64,000 bases of DNA, from positions 56,622 to 120,621 of the forward strand of contig JAKFVA010000003.1 of NCBI GenBank assembly GCA_021732385.1, given 5' to 3'. Shown here piece by piece: positions 50,269-59,662 of this stretch. The number at the start of each line of letters is the position of its first letter. Position 1 is the first letter of the stretch. Under the pieces are notes generated by a model. That model worked only from the letters and a program-made list of their open reading frames with translations. It ran no database searches and was not told the origin of the DNA. Source of the DNA: Burkholderiales bacterium (GTDB taxonomy: Bacteria; Pseudomonadota; Gammaproteobacteria; Burkholderiales; Burkholderiaceae_C). Made by a program: the position numbers and the translations under genes.

Positions 50269-51486
50269 TCAGTCCGCTGCGTGACGCGGTTTACCCAGGT
50301 ACACATACAGCCCCATCACGGGCTGGCGCTGGTCTTCGCGCAGTGGCAAGGTCAGTGCCTGCAACACACTCAAACCATAACGGCTGGCCAGTGCCCGCAC
50401 ATGCGATTCGGCATGCGCATAACGCAAGCTTGGCAACAGTTGCGTCTGCACTGTGCCGGGCGCGGCCAGTTCCACCGTAAAACAGAAAATGCCGCCAGGC
50501 GTCAAAACGCGGGTAACCCCCTCGAACACCGGTGCCAGCTCGCCAATGTAATTGAACACATCGGCGGCAAACACCAGGTCATCCTGCCGGCTGGTGGTGC
50601 TCAAGTAATCCACCACATCGGCATGCACCAGCTCACGGTACAAGCCCAGTGCGCGCGCTTTGGCCAACATGCCGCCCGACAAATCCAGGCCATCGAGCTG
50701 CGCCACCAGCGGCTTGAGCAAGGGCGCGCTCAGGCCAGTACCGCAACCCAGATCAAGCGCCGATTCAAAGCGCCGCGAACCGAGCTTGGCCAACTGCTCG
50801 ACCAGCACGCGGTAAGCTTGGTAATTGAGCATCTGCGTGAGGTGCTGGTCAAACTCGTCGGCGTAATCGTCAAATAAAAATTCCACGTATTCACGCGGTG
50901 CCGTGCTGGGCGCAGCATCGCCACGCACCGACGCCAGGAAGAAGCCATGCACCTGCGGGTCAGCGCCCAGTGCCAGGGCTTTTTCAAAGCAGGTGGCGGC
51001 CTCAGGCAGGCGGTGCAGTTCGCGCAGCAAACTGCCTTTGTGGCTCCAGGCCGTTATCAGCGTGGCGTCCAGCGCCAGTGCCCGGTCAAACGACGCAATT
51101 GCTTGCTCGTGACGCCCCAGACGTGCCAGCGTCTGGGCTTGCTCCAGCCAGATGAGGGGGCGACTGTCGTCTATCAAGACAGCCTTGTCAAAACACGGCA
51201 AGGCCAGTGCGGGCTGACCCAGCATAAACTGCGCTTGTCCCAGAAAAAACCAGGCCTCCAGGTTGTTGGGCTCAAAAATCAACGCTTGTTGCAATAGCGG
51301 CAAAGCCTCAGCCGGTTTGCCCAACCTGACGCGCGTTACACCCAGATTGGTCAGCACTGAAGGACGCTGCGGCATCAAGGCCAACGCTGCTGCAAAGCAG
51401 CGCTCAGCGTCGGGCAAGCGCTCGGCCTCGAAATGGCCAACGCCCTCCAAAAACCATGTCTTGGCCTGCGCTGCCGAGTCACTCAT
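50269..51486 (-). CDS. TPR-repeat and SAM-dependent methyltransferase fusion protein
   Basis: This 405-residue protein from ATG 51486 has about four to five TPR units in residues 10-190 (AERCFAAALALMPQRPSVLT, EALPLLQQALIFEPNNLEAW, ALPCFDKAVLIDDSRPLIWL, AIASFDRALALDATLITAWS). A class I methyltransferase follows with motif I ALDLGCGTGLSAPLLK and DLVFAADVFNYIGELAPVF. The target is unknown; TPRs suggest a protein partner. It sits inside the fatty acid operon right after the thiolase. Confidence 0.85.
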   Translation of the reverse strand: MSDSAAQAKTWFLEGVGHFEAERLPDAERCFAAALALMPQRPSVLTNLGVTRVRLGKPAEALPLLQQALIFEPNNLEAWFFLGQAQFMLGQPALALPCFDKAVLIDDSRPLIWLEQAQTLARLGRHEQAIASFDRALALDATLITAWSHKGSLLRELHRLPEAATCFEKALALGADPQVHGFFLASVRGDAAPSTAPREYVEFLFDDYADEFDQHLTQMLNYQAYRVLVEQLAKLGSRRFESALDLGCGTGLSAPLLKPLVAQLDGLDLSGGMLAKARALGLYRELVHADVVDYLSTTSRQDDLVFAADVFNYIGELAPVFEGVTRVLTPGGIFCFTVELAAPGTVQTQLLPSLRYAHAESHVRALASRYGLSVLQALTLPLREDQRQPVMGLYVYLGKPRHAAD

Positions 51487-51526
51487 AAAGTTGGCCCGGA
51501 AATTACCTGTCGCACAAGGTCTGCCA

Positions 51527-52732
51527 TCACACCCGCTCAAAAATACCTGCTGCGCCCTGCCCCATGCCGACGCACATGGTCACCATGCCGTACTTGAGCT
51601 GGTGGCGCTGCAGCGCATGCACCACGGTGGCGGCTCGGATCGCGCCGGTGGCACCCAGCGGGTGACCCAGCGCAATCGCGCCGCCCATGGGGTTGACTTT
51701 GGCGGGGTCCAGGCCCAGCGTGTTGATGACAGCCAGCGACTGCGCGGCAAAGGCTTCGTTCAGCTCGATCCAGTCGATTTGATCCTGTGTCAGTCCGGCG
51801 TTCTTGAGCGCGGCGGGAATGGCCTCGATTGGGCCAATGCCCATCAGATGCGGCGGCACGCCGCGGCTGGCGTAGCTGACAAAGCGCGCTAGTGGCTTCA
51901 GGCCAAATTGCTTGACGGCTTTTTCACTGGCCAAAATCAGCGCGCCCGCACCGTCGGAGGTTTGCGAGCTGTTGCCTGCCGTGACACTGCCGCGCGCAGC
52001 AAACACCGTGCGCAGCTTGGCTAGGCCCGCCACGGTGGTGTCGGCACGCACGCCTTCGTCCAGCGATACGGTGTGCACCTTGAGCGCGACTTCAGCCGTG
52101 TCCAAATCAGGGGTGCGCTCGGTGACTTCAATGGGTGTGATTTCATGGCTGAATTCGCCCGCCTGCATGGCCTTGATGGCCTTCATGTGGGATTGGTAGG
52201 CGAATTCGTCCTGGTCAGCGCGGCTGACTTTCCACTGCTGCGCCACTTTCTCGGCGGTCAGGCCCATGCCGTAAGCAATGCCGTAGTTGTCCACGTCTTG
52301 CGTGTTGCTGAAAATGGTAGGTGAGAGCGAGGGCGAATTGCCCATCATCGGCACCATGCTCATACTCTCGGTGCCCGCCGCAATCATCACATCGGCCTCG
52401 CCCACGCGGATGCGGTCGGCCGCCATCTGCACGGCAGACAGGCCCGAGGCGCAAAAACGGTTGACGGTAATGCCACCGACCGATTTGGGCAGCCCGGCCA
52501 GCACCGCGCCAATGCGCGCCACGTTCAGGCCCTGCGCGCCTTCGGGAATGGCGCAGCCACAGATCACGTCTTCAATGGCGGCAGGATCGAGACCCGGCAC
52601 TTGCGCCAATGCGGCACGCAAGGCCGTGGCCAGCAAATCATCAGGCCGCATGTGGCGGAAAAATCCGCGGTGCGAACGGCCAATCGGTGTGCGCGTGGCG
52701 GCAACGATATAGGCGTCTTGAATTTGTTTCAT
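51527..52732 (-). CDS. Acetyl-CoA C-acyltransferase (beta-oxidation thiolase)
   Basis: This 401-residue thiolase has the nucleophilic Cys at about 94 in VNRFCASGLSAVQMAAD, WIELNEAFAAQSLAVIN, ALGHPLGATGAIRAATVVHA and the second Cys in TMCVGMGQGAAGIFERV. It cleaves 3-ketoacyl-CoA to acetyl-CoA and shortened acyl-CoA. The gene is downstream of the FadN-type gene with a hairpin-containing spacer. ATG 52732. Confidence 0.95.
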   Translation of the reverse strand: MKQIQDAYIVAATRTPIGRSHRGFFRHMRPDDLLATALRAALAQVPGLDPAAIEDVICGCAIPEGAQGLNVARIGAVLAGLPKSVGGITVNRFCASGLSAVQMAADRIRVGEADVMIAAGTESMSMVPMMGNSPSLSPTIFSNTQDVDNYGIAYGMGLTAEKVAQQWKVSRADQDEFAYQSHMKAIKAMQAGEFSHEITPIEVTERTPDLDTAEVALKVHTVSLDEGVRADTTVAGLAKLRTVFAARGSVTAGNSSQTSDGAGALILASEKAVKQFGLKPLARFVSYASRGVPPHLMGIGPIEAIPAALKNAGLTQDQIDWIELNEAFAAQSLAVINTLGLDPAKVNPMGGAIALGHPLGATGAIRAATVVHALQRHQLKYGMVTMCVGMGQGAAGIFERV

Positions 52733-52823
52733 GCGAATACTTTCAAACTAAGTTCATTTTTGAACAAGGGCTTGGTTCGTGGTTGAGAAAGCGTAGCGAG
52801 AAGGCGTCAGGCTAGGCGCGGGT

Positions 52824-52874
52824 GCCCGAGAGCAACCAGAACGTACTGCCCGTACGTGAGGATTGTTCTTGGGC
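52824..52874 (-). other. Long intercistronic hairpin between the FadN-type and thiolase genes
   Basis: Two 23-base arms (52824-52846 and 52852-52874) pair around TGCCC. The top six pairs ACGTAC/GTACGT are perfect and most of the lower stem pairs, including GCCC/GGGC, with several mismatches or wobble pairs. Located in the 176-base spacer, it may stabilise, process or attenuate the operon mRNA, or be a repeated extragenic palindrome. Confidence 0.55.
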
Positions 52875-52908
52875 TGCAACGACGCATGGCGGTTTCGCAG
52901 TAGCTTTA

Positions 52909-55347
52909 TCAATTACGAACCGGTTTGCCCGTTGAGAGCATGCCCATGATGCGTTCCTGCGTCTTGGGGTGTGTGAGCAGCGAACAAAAAGCCTGCCGCT
53001 CCAGCGTCATCAAATACTCTTCGGTGACGAGGGTATTGGTTTCCACATCACCACCGGTGACCACGCCAGCAATCAGGCTGGCAATATGAAAGTCGTGCTC
53101 GCTGATGAAGCCGCCATCGCGCATGTTCACCAGCTGGCCCTGGATGGTGGCTTTGCCGTTGCGTCCCGCTACCGGAAACTGGCGCTTGTGCGGTGGGCGG
53201 TAGCCGCTCTCAAACAGTGAGCGTGCCTCATTGATAGCAACGTACAAAAGCTCGTCCTTGTGCGCCACCACGGTATCGCTGTCGAGCAAATACCCCAGCT
53301 TGCGCGACTCCAGCGCGCTGGTGCCGACCTTCGCCATGGCCGCTGCGGTGAAGCCCTCGGTGACGAACTTCAGCAGGTCCTTGTCGGTGGATGCAGCGGC
53401 ATTCTCAGCGGCACGCCGGGCAATATACGCCAAGCCACCGGCGCCCGGCACCAGGCCCACGCCCACTTCAACCAGGCCGATGTAGCTCTCCATGGCGGCA
53501 ACGCGCTTGGCCGAATACACTGCCATCTCGCAGCCGCCGCCCAAGGCAATGCCACGAATCGCGCTGACCACCGGCACATTGGCGTAACGCAGCTTGAGCA
53601 TGACGTTTTGCAGCTCGTGCTCAGCCCCGTCAATAGCCGAGACACCGGCCAGCATGAAAGCCGGCAGCATGGCCTGCAAATCGGCACCGGCAGAAAACAC
53701 CTCGCTGCCCGACCAGATGACCAGCCCCTTGTAGCTTTGCTCGGCCAGATCCACGGCACGGCGGAGGCCTTCGGCCACATCCGGGCTGATGGCGTGCAGC
53801 TTGGTTTTGCTGGTGGCAATCAATACATCACTGTGCACGCCATCGGGCAGCGTCCACAGGCGAATCGCGTCGTCTTCATAAACTGTGGTGCTTGCGCTGG
53901 CCTGCGGCGTGGCAATACCCAGGCCCTGCGCGTGGCCCGAAACGCTTTCAGGAAAGTATTGACGCTGGTACACCGGCAATTTGCGCCGCGGCATAAAGGC
54001 TTTTTGCTTGGGCGACCACGAACCCTGCGCGCTGTGTACACCGCCCGCCTCAACCACAGCACCGCTGAATACCCAGGCGGGCAGTGGTGCCTTGCACAAC
54101 GCTTTACCGCTATCAATGTCTTCTTTGACCCACTGCGCCACCTGCAACCAACCGGCTTCCTGCCACAGCTCGAACGGGCCTTGCTTGAGGCCAAAACCCC
54201 AACGCATCGCCAGATCAATGTCACGCGCGTTGTCAGCAATCGTCTCCAGATGCACGGCAGCGTAATGGAAACTGTTGCGCAAAATCGCCCAGACAAATTG
54301 CCCTTGTTTGCCGGTGCTGCCTCGCAGCAATTTCAGGCGCTCGGCAGCAGGCTTTTTCAGCATGCGGCCATAGACTTCATCGGCTTTTTCACCAGAGGGC
54401 ACATAGTCACCCTGGCCTTCTTTACCAGCCGGGTCAAAGCGCAGGATATCGCGGCCCAGTTTCTTGTAAAAACCGGCACCCGTCTTTTGCCCCAGAGCGC
54501 CTGCCGCCAGTAATTTGGCGAGCACTGGCGGTGTGGCAAAGCTCTCGTAAAACGGATCAGTTTTGAGGCTCAATGTGGTTTGCAGTGTCTTGATGACATG
54601 GCCCATCACGTCCAGTCCCACTACGTCGGCGGTACGGAATGTGCCCGAGCTGGCGCGGCCCAATTTTTTGCCCGTGAGGTCGTCCACCACGTCATAGCTA
54701 AGGCCGTAGTTCTCCACCTCTTTCATGGTAGCCAGCATGCCGGCAATGCCAACCCGGTTGGCGATAAAGTTGGGCGTGTCCAGCGCGCGCACCACGCCTT
54801 TGCCCAGGGCGCTGGTGACAAACGCTTCCAGGTCGTCCAGGATTTGCGGTTCGGTGGTGGGCGTGTTGATGAGCTCCACCAGCGCCATGTAGCGCGGCGG
54901 ATTGAAGAAATGGATGCCGCAAAAGCGTGGCTTGATCGCTTCGGGCAGCGCCTGGCTCAAGGTGGTAATCGACAAACCCGAGGTGTTGGACGCCACAATC
55001 GCGTGGGGCGCAATGAACGGGGCAATTTTTGCGTAAAGGTCGCTCTTCCAGTCCATGCGCTCGGCAATCGCTTCAATGATGAGGTCGCAGCCGCGCAATT
55101 GTTCCAGGTGCTCTTCGTAATTGGCCATGCCAATCAGGGCCGCATCATCGGCCACGCCCAGCGGGGCGGGCCTTTGCTTTTTCAGGCCTTCAATGGCCTT
55201 GCTGACAATGCCATTCTTCGGGCCTTCCTTGGCAGGCAGGTCAAACAACACCACCTGCACCTTAACGTTGACCAGATGCGCTGCAATTTGCGCACCCATG
55301 ACCCCAGCGCCCAGAACGGCGACTTTTTTGACTTGAAAAGTTGGCAT
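52909..55347 (-). CDS. 3-hydroxyacyl-CoA dehydrogenase/enoyl-CoA hydratase, FadN-type order
   Basis: This 812-residue protein has the NAD-binding dehydrogenase domain first (KKVAVLGAGVMGAQIAAHLV, VASNTSGLSITTLS, PRFCGIHFFNPPRYMALVEL) and a crotonase domain in the last third (VSAIRGIALGGGCEMAVYSA). In E. coli FadB the order is reversed; this arrangement is that of Bacillus FadN. It hydrates and oxidises enoyl-CoA in fatty acid beta-oxidation. ATG 55347, with TTGTTCTCTC before it. It lies between the acyl-CoA dehydrogenase and thiolase genes. Confidence 0.9.
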   Translation of the reverse strand: MPTFQVKKVAVLGAGVMGAQIAAHLVNVKVQVVLFDLPAKEGPKNGIVSKAIEGLKKQRPAPLGVADDAALIGMANYEEHLEQLRGCDLIIEAIAERMDWKSDLYAKIAPFIAPHAIVASNTSGLSITTLSQALPEAIKPRFCGIHFFNPPRYMALVELINTPTTEPQILDDLEAFVTSALGKGVVRALDTPNFIANRVGIAGMLATMKEVENYGLSYDVVDDLTGKKLGRASSGTFRTADVVGLDVMGHVIKTLQTTLSLKTDPFYESFATPPVLAKLLAAGALGQKTGAGFYKKLGRDILRFDPAGKEGQGDYVPSGEKADEVYGRMLKKPAAERLKLLRGSTGKQGQFVWAILRNSFHYAAVHLETIADNARDIDLAMRWGFGLKQGPFELWQEAGWLQVAQWVKEDIDSGKALCKAPLPAWVFSGAVVEAGGVHSAQGSWSPKQKAFMPRRKLPVYQRQYFPESVSGHAQGLGIATPQASASTTVYEDDAIRLWTLPDGVHSDVLIATSKTKLHAISPDVAEGLRRAVDLAEQSYKGLVIWSGSEVFSAGADLQAMLPAFMLAGVSAIDGAEHELQNVMLKLRYANVPVVSAIRGIALGGGCEMAVYSAKRVAAMESYIGLVEVGVGLVPGAGGLAYIARRAAENAAASTDKDLLKFVTEGFTAAAMAKVGTSALESRKLGYLLDSDTVVAHKDELLYVAINEARSLFESGYRPPHKRQFPVAGRNGKATIQGQLVNMRDGGFISEHDFHIASLIAGVVTGGDVETNTLVTEEYLMTLERQAFCSLLTHPKTQERIMGMLSTGKPVRN

Positions 55348-55367
55348 AGCTTGTTCTCTCTTGGCCA

Positions 55368-57164
55368 TCAAGCCAGTGCGGCATCGGTGTCTATGAGCAC
55401 CTTGCTGCCTGCGCGGGCGCTACGCATCAGCGTGGCGGTCTCGGGAAACAGCTTGGCAAAGTAAAACCGCGTGGTTTGCAGCTTGGCCAGGTAGAACGGG
55501 TCGTTATTGCCCGCCGCGATTTCACGCAACGCCACCTGCGCCATACGGGCAAAAAAGTAGCCAAACACCAGGTGCCCGGCCACGCGCAAATAGTCCACGG
55601 CGGCAGCGCCCACTTCGTCCGGGTTCTGGAAACCCTTGAAGCCCAGTTCAGTGGTGAACTTGTTCATCTGGTCGCCCAGGTAAGCCAGTGGGTTGATGAA
55701 CTCGGCCATCTTCTCGTTGACGCCTTCTTCTTCCACCAGCGCGCCAATCAGCTTGCCGAATTTCTTCAACGTGGCGCCGTTGTTGCCCAGCACCTTGCGG
55801 CCCAGCAAGTCAAGCGACTGGATGGTGTTGGTGCCTTCATAGATCATGTTGATGCGGTTGTCGCGCACAAACTGCTCCATGCCCCATTCCTTGATGAAGC
55901 CGTGGCCACCAAAAACCTGCAGGCAGGCGTTGGTTGAAATGTGCCCGTTATCGGTCAAAAAAGCCTTGACGATGGGGGTGAGCAGCGAGAGCATTTCGTC
56001 GCTGTCCTTACGCACTTTTTCGTCGGGGTGGCTGTGCGCCTTGTCCAGCAGCACCGCGCAAAAGGTGGCCAGCGCACGGCCACCCTCGGCATAGGCTTTG
56101 GCCGTCAGCAGCATCTTGCGCACATCGGGGTGCACGATGATCGGGTCGGCGGGCTGGTCCTTGGCCTTCGGCCCAGAAAGGCTGCGCATCTGGATGCGGT
56201 CCTTGGCGTAAGCCAGCGCGTTCTGGTAGGCGACCTCGGTCAGGCCCAGCGATTGGTTGCCCACCCCCAGGCGGGCGGCGTTCATCATGACAAACATGCC
56301 CTGCATGCCCTTGTTGGGCTGGCCCACCAGGGTGCCAATGGCACCATCAATCACGATCTGCGCCGTGGCGTTGCCGTGGATGCCCATCTTGTGCTCCAGG
56401 CCGCCGCAGTAAATGCCGTTGCGCGCACCCAGCGAGCCATCCTTGTTGACCATGAACTTGGGCACGATGAACAGGCTGACCCCCTTGATGCCCGGAGGTG
56501 CATCGGTCAGGCGCGCCAGCACCAGGTGGATGATGTTGCCGGCCATGTCGTGCTCGCCGGCGCTGATGAAGATCTTGTTGCCGGTGATCTTGTAGGTGCC
56601 GTCAGGCAGCGCCTCGGCCTTGGTGCGCATCAGGCCCAGGTCGGTGCCGCAATGCGCTTCGGTCAGGCACATGGTGCCGGTCCATTCGCCGCTGGTCATC
56701 TTGTGCAGGTAGGTTTGCTTTTGCTCTTCAGTGCCGTGGGTGTGCAGCGCGGCGTGCGCGCCGTGCGTCAGGCCGGGGTACATGGTCCAGGCCTGGTTAG
56801 CCGAGTTCAGCATTTCATAAAAGCACTGGTTCACCACCAGCGGCAAGCCCTGGCCGCCAAAAGCCGGATCGCAACTGAGTGCGGGCCAGCCGCCTTCCAC
56901 ATACTTGGCATAGGCTTCCTTGAAGCCCTTGGGAGTGGTCACCGCGTGGGTGGTGATGTCGAGCTTGCAGCCTTCTTCATCGCCACTGATGTTCAGCGGA
57001 AACGTCACTTCAGCGGCGAATTTACCAGCCTCTTCCAGCACCGCATTGATGGTGTCTGCATCGGCGTCGGCGTACTTGGGGATGGCCTTGAAGTCGTCGG
57101 TGACCTTGAAGACTTCATGCATCAGAAATTGCATGTCGCGTAGCGGTGGGGTGTAAGTAGCCAT
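55368..57164 (-). CDS. Acyl-CoA dehydrogenase (long form)
   Basis: This 598-residue flavoenzyme starts MATYTPPLRDMQFLMHEVFK. MCLTEAHCGTDLGLMRTKAE is the FAD/substrate motif, and the catalytic Glu lies in INMIYEGTNTIQSLDLLGRK. The extra C-terminal domain (FTTELGFKGFQNPDEVGAAA) marks the long-chain type with acetyl-CoA-dehydrogenase-like C-terminus. It makes trans-2-enoyl-CoA. First enzyme gene of the operon, just downstream of the TetR gene. Confidence 0.95.
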   Translation of the reverse strand: MATYTPPLRDMQFLMHEVFKVTDDFKAIPKYADADADTINAVLEEAGKFAAEVTFPLNISGDEEGCKLDITTHAVTTPKGFKEAYAKYVEGGWPALSCDPAFGGQGLPLVVNQCFYEMLNSANQAWTMYPGLTHGAHAALHTHGTEEQKQTYLHKMTSGEWTGTMCLTEAHCGTDLGLMRTKAEALPDGTYKITGNKIFISAGEHDMAGNIIHLVLARLTDAPPGIKGVSLFIVPKFMVNKDGSLGARNGIYCGGLEHKMGIHGNATAQIVIDGAIGTLVGQPNKGMQGMFVMMNAARLGVGNQSLGLTEVAYQNALAYAKDRIQMRSLSGPKAKDQPADPIIVHPDVRKMLLTAKAYAEGGRALATFCAVLLDKAHSHPDEKVRKDSDEMLSLLTPIVKAFLTDNGHISTNACLQVFGGHGFIKEWGMEQFVRDNRINMIYEGTNTIQSLDLLGRKVLGNNGATLKKFGKLIGALVEEEGVNEKMAEFINPLAYLGDQMNKFTTELGFKGFQNPDEVGAAAVDYLRVAGHLVFGYFFARMAQVALREIAAGNNDPFYLAKLQTTRFYFAKLFPETATLMRSARAGSKVLIDTDAALA

Positions 57165-57219
57165 GGTTGTGTCTCAGTTCAAAAAAGTAGGGGGAAGTAA
57201 CTGGCTCGATAGGAGAAAT

Positions 57220-57885
57220 TCAGACAAATTTGTAGCGCGCCACAATCGCTTCAAAGCCATTGACGGCCCTGGTGATGGGATTGGTTGCGTTGAGAAAACG
57301 TGCTTCGTAGTGCAGCGCCAGAATCAGGCCGTGGATTTCAAACACCATTTGCTGCTCGTCGGTGGTGGCGCTCAGGTGCTTTACCTCTTTGGCCTGGTGT
57401 ACGGCGCGGCGCATGGCCGCCAACCAGACATTGACCGAATGCGCCAGCGCATCACGCACCGCGCCGGGACGGTCGTCAAACTCGACCGCGCCACTGATGA
57501 AGATACAGCCCGACTGAATCTCCACCGCCACGCGCTTCATCCAGTTGGCAAACAGGGCGCGCAGGCGCGGCAAGCCGCGTACCTCGTTCAAGGCGGGGTA
57601 GAACACTTCTTCTTCAAAGCGCGCAAAATATTCGCGCACCACGGCAATCTGCAATTCCTCGCGTGAGCCAAAGTGGGCGAACACGCCCGACTTGCTCATC
57701 TGCGTGATCTCGGCCACTGCCCCAATGGAGAGCCCCTCCAAACCCACTTGCGAGGCCAGGCCCAGGGCGGCATCAATGATGAGCGCCTTGGTTTGCTGGC
57801 CCTTGAGCAGCGCCCGTCCTTCACGCGCGGCCACGCCGGCGGGCTCGTTGGCAGCGGGTTTGATTGACAAAGTGTTGGTTGGCAT
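57220..57885 (-). CDS. TetR-family regulator of the fatty acid operon
   Basis: This 221-residue protein from ATG 57885 has the TetR helix-turn-helix (ALIIDAALGLASQVGLEGLS, IGAVAEITQMSKSGVFAHFG). The C-terminal ligand domain includes YFARFEEEVFYPALNEVRGL and AVEIQSGCIFISGAVEFDDR. It precedes the acyl-CoA dehydrogenase gene by 55 bases, in the same direction. A 22-bp palindrome just upstream of its start suggests autorepression and control of the operon in response to acyl-CoA or fatty acid. Confidence 0.9.
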   Translation of the reverse strand: MPTNTLSIKPAANEPAGVAAREGRALLKGQQTKALIIDAALGLASQVGLEGLSIGAVAEITQMSKSGVFAHFGSREELQIAVVREYFARFEEEVFYPALNEVRGLPRLRALFANWMKRVAVEIQSGCIFISGAVEFDDRPGAVRDALAHSVNVWLAAMRRAVHQAKEVKHLSATTDEQQMVFEIHGLILALHYEARFLNATNPITRAVNGFEAIVARYKFV

Positions 57886-57910
57886 GGGCGTAGTGGTCAG
57901 GGCATTCAAC

Positions 57911-57932
57911 AAATAGAACGGTCGTGCTATTT
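57911..57932. promoter_or_regulatory. Operator-like palindrome upstream of the TetR gene
   Basis: TAGAACGGTCGTGCTA (57914-57929) fits TAGnACGnnCGTnCTA with AAA and TTT symmetrically outside. It lies 26-47 bases before the TetR start. This is the expected form and place of an autoregulatory TetR operator. Confidence 0.7.
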
Positions 57933-58019
57933 TTAGCGAATTCTAACCATAGTCTGTGAAGCGCCGCTGTTCGCCGGGGCACGTCTAGGTGCCGTGCTCT
58001 ATTTCAACGTCAAACAACC

Positions 58020-58673
58020 CTAGGCGTTCAGGTGCGCTAGGCTGGCTTCCAGATGCTCGGTGGGCAGCCGCTTGAAGCCCGAGCGGGCGTAACGCTGCAT
58101 TCGCCCCAAGGCAAACGCCAACAGCACCGAAGCGCGCACCTGCGCATCCACGGTGGGCGCGCTGGAGCCTTCGGCTTGCGCCAAGCCACGCAGGCTTTGC
58201 CTGAAAGTAGCCTCGATCTTGTCGAAAAACTGGTTCATGCGGATTTGCAGGCGCTCATGCTCAAACACCAGTGCATCGCCCACCATGACGCGCGTCATGC
58301 CGGGGTTCTTCTCGGCAAAACTAAGCAGCATCACCAATACCTTGTTGACCTGCGCCACCGGCGCGCTTTCTCGCTCGGTAATTTGGTTGACCAGACTGAA
58401 CACCGACTGCTCGATGAACTCGATCAGCCCCTCAAACATTTGCGCCTTGCTGGCAAAGTGACGGTAAAGCGCAGCCTCACTTACCTCCAGCCTGGCTGCC
58501 AGCGCAGCAGTGGTGATGCGCTCGGCCCCGGGCTGCTCGAGCATGCTGGCCAGCGCTTGCAAAATCTGCACACGCCGCTCGCCGGGCTTGGGACGCTTAC
58601 GCACAACAGCGCCAGGGCTTGCCACTGGCACCCCAGGCAACGCACTGGCCACTTCAAATTCTGGCTCGGTCAT
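58020..58673 (-). CDS. slmA: Nucleoid occlusion factor SlmA-like TetR protein
   Basis: This 217-residue protein has a basic N-terminal linker (KRPKPGERRVQILQALASML), helix-turn-helix ITTAALAARLEVSEAALYRH, FASKAQMFEGLIEFIEQSVF and RMQRYARSGFKRLPTEHLEA. These are SlmA features; SlmA binds chromosomal sites and blocks FtsZ assembly over the nucleoid. Its position 25 bases after argB is the usual arrangement in Burkholderiales. The N-terminus is longer than E. coli SlmA. Confidence 0.85.
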   Translation of the reverse strand: MTEPEFEVASALPGVPVASPGAVVRKRPKPGERRVQILQALASMLEQPGAERITTAALAARLEVSEAALYRHFASKAQMFEGLIEFIEQSVFSLVNQITERESAPVAQVNKVLVMLLSFAEKNPGMTRVMVGDALVFEHERLQIRMNQFFDKIEATFRQSLRGLAQAEGSSAPTVDAQVRASVLLAFALGRMQRYARSGFKRLPTEHLEASLAHLNA

Positions 58674-58698
58674 GAAACAGTTTTTTCAAAAATGGCGG

Positions 58699-59601
58699 CT
58701 AATGGGAACGGATCATGGTGCCAAAAGCTTGGTCGGTCAGAATCTCCAACAGCAGCGCATGCGGCACCCGCCCATCAATAATGTGTACCGCGTGCACACC
58801 GCTTTTGGCAGCATCCAGCGCGCCGCTGATCTTGGGCAGCATACCGCCGGAGATGGTGCCATCCGCAAACAGTTCGTCAATCTCGCGCGCTGTCAGGTCG
58901 GTCAACAGCGCGCCTGCTTTGTTAAGCACGCCAGGGGTGTTAGTCAACAGCACCAACTTCTCGGCTTTCAAAACGGTGGCGAGCTTGCTGGCCACCACGT
59001 CGGCATTGATGTTGTAGCTCTCGTTTTGCTCGCCAAAACCAATTGGGCTGATGACGGGGATAAAGGCATCGTCTTGCAACGCCTTGACCACGCTCGGGTC
59101 AATCGCCAGGATGTCACCCACCAGGCCCACATCGTGCTCCTTGCTGGGGTCGTCCTTGTCGGGCATGCGCAGCTTTTGGGCGCGAATCATGCCCCCGTCG
59201 CGCCCAGTCAGGCCGACCGCCTTGCCACCCGCCTGGTTAATGAGGCCCACAATATCTTGCTGCACCTGGCCTGCCAGCACCCACTCCACCACTTCCATGG
59301 TTTCGTCATCGGTCACGCGCATGCCCTGCACAAACGTGCCTTTCTTGCCCAGGCGGTTCAGCGCGTTTTCAATCTGCGGGCCACCGCCGTGCACCACCAC
59401 CGGGTTCATGCCCACCAGCTTTAAAAGCACCACATCTTCGGCAAAGTCGGCTTGCAGCGCCGGGTCGGTCATGGCGTTGCCGCCGTATTTGATAACCAGC
59501 GTCTTGCCGTGGAACTTGCGGATGTAGGGCAGCGCCTGGGCCAGGATCTCGGCCTTGTCACGCGGATTGATGGCGGTTACTGGGGTGGGGTCAGCAGACA
59601 T
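58699..59601 (-). CDS. argB: Acetylglutamate kinase
   Basis: This 300-residue enzyme phosphorylates N-acetylglutamate in arginine synthesis. [20 protein letters not shown] holds the ATP-site Lys and Gly, [20 protein letters not shown] the substrate loop, and [20 protein letters not shown] the metal/ATP region. ATG 59601 gives [20 protein letters not shown], the usual length; an earlier ATG at 59631 is possible. slmA follows. Confidence 0.95.
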   Translation of the reverse strand: MSADPTPVTAINPRDKAEILAQALPYIRKFHGKTLVIKYGGNAMTDPALQADFAEDVVLLKLVGMNPVVVHGGGPQIENALNRLGKKGTFVQGMRVTDDETMEVVEWVLAGQVQQDIVGLINQAGGKAVGLTGRDGGMIRAQKLRMPDKDDPSKEHDVGLVGDILAIDPSVVKALQDDAFIPVISPIGFGEQNESYNINADVVASKLATVLKAEKLVLLTNTPGVLNKAGALLTDLTAREIDELFADGTISGGMLPKISGALDAAKSGVHAVHIIDGRVPHALLLEILTDQAFGTMIRSH

Positions 59602-59662
59602 GGTGGGCGCAGCAAAAGGGGTTGCGCGCATTATCAGGCTTTCTTGGCCCGGCTTTTTGTCT

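Noticed and set aside
53260..54513. Plus-strand open frame antisense to the FadN-type gene
   Set aside because: Composition is His/Gln/Arg-rich without motifs; the opposite strand is a clear metabolic gene.
55941..57143. Plus-strand open frame antisense to the acyl-CoA dehydrogenase
   Set aside because: Same pattern of shadow coding, no supported start or domain.
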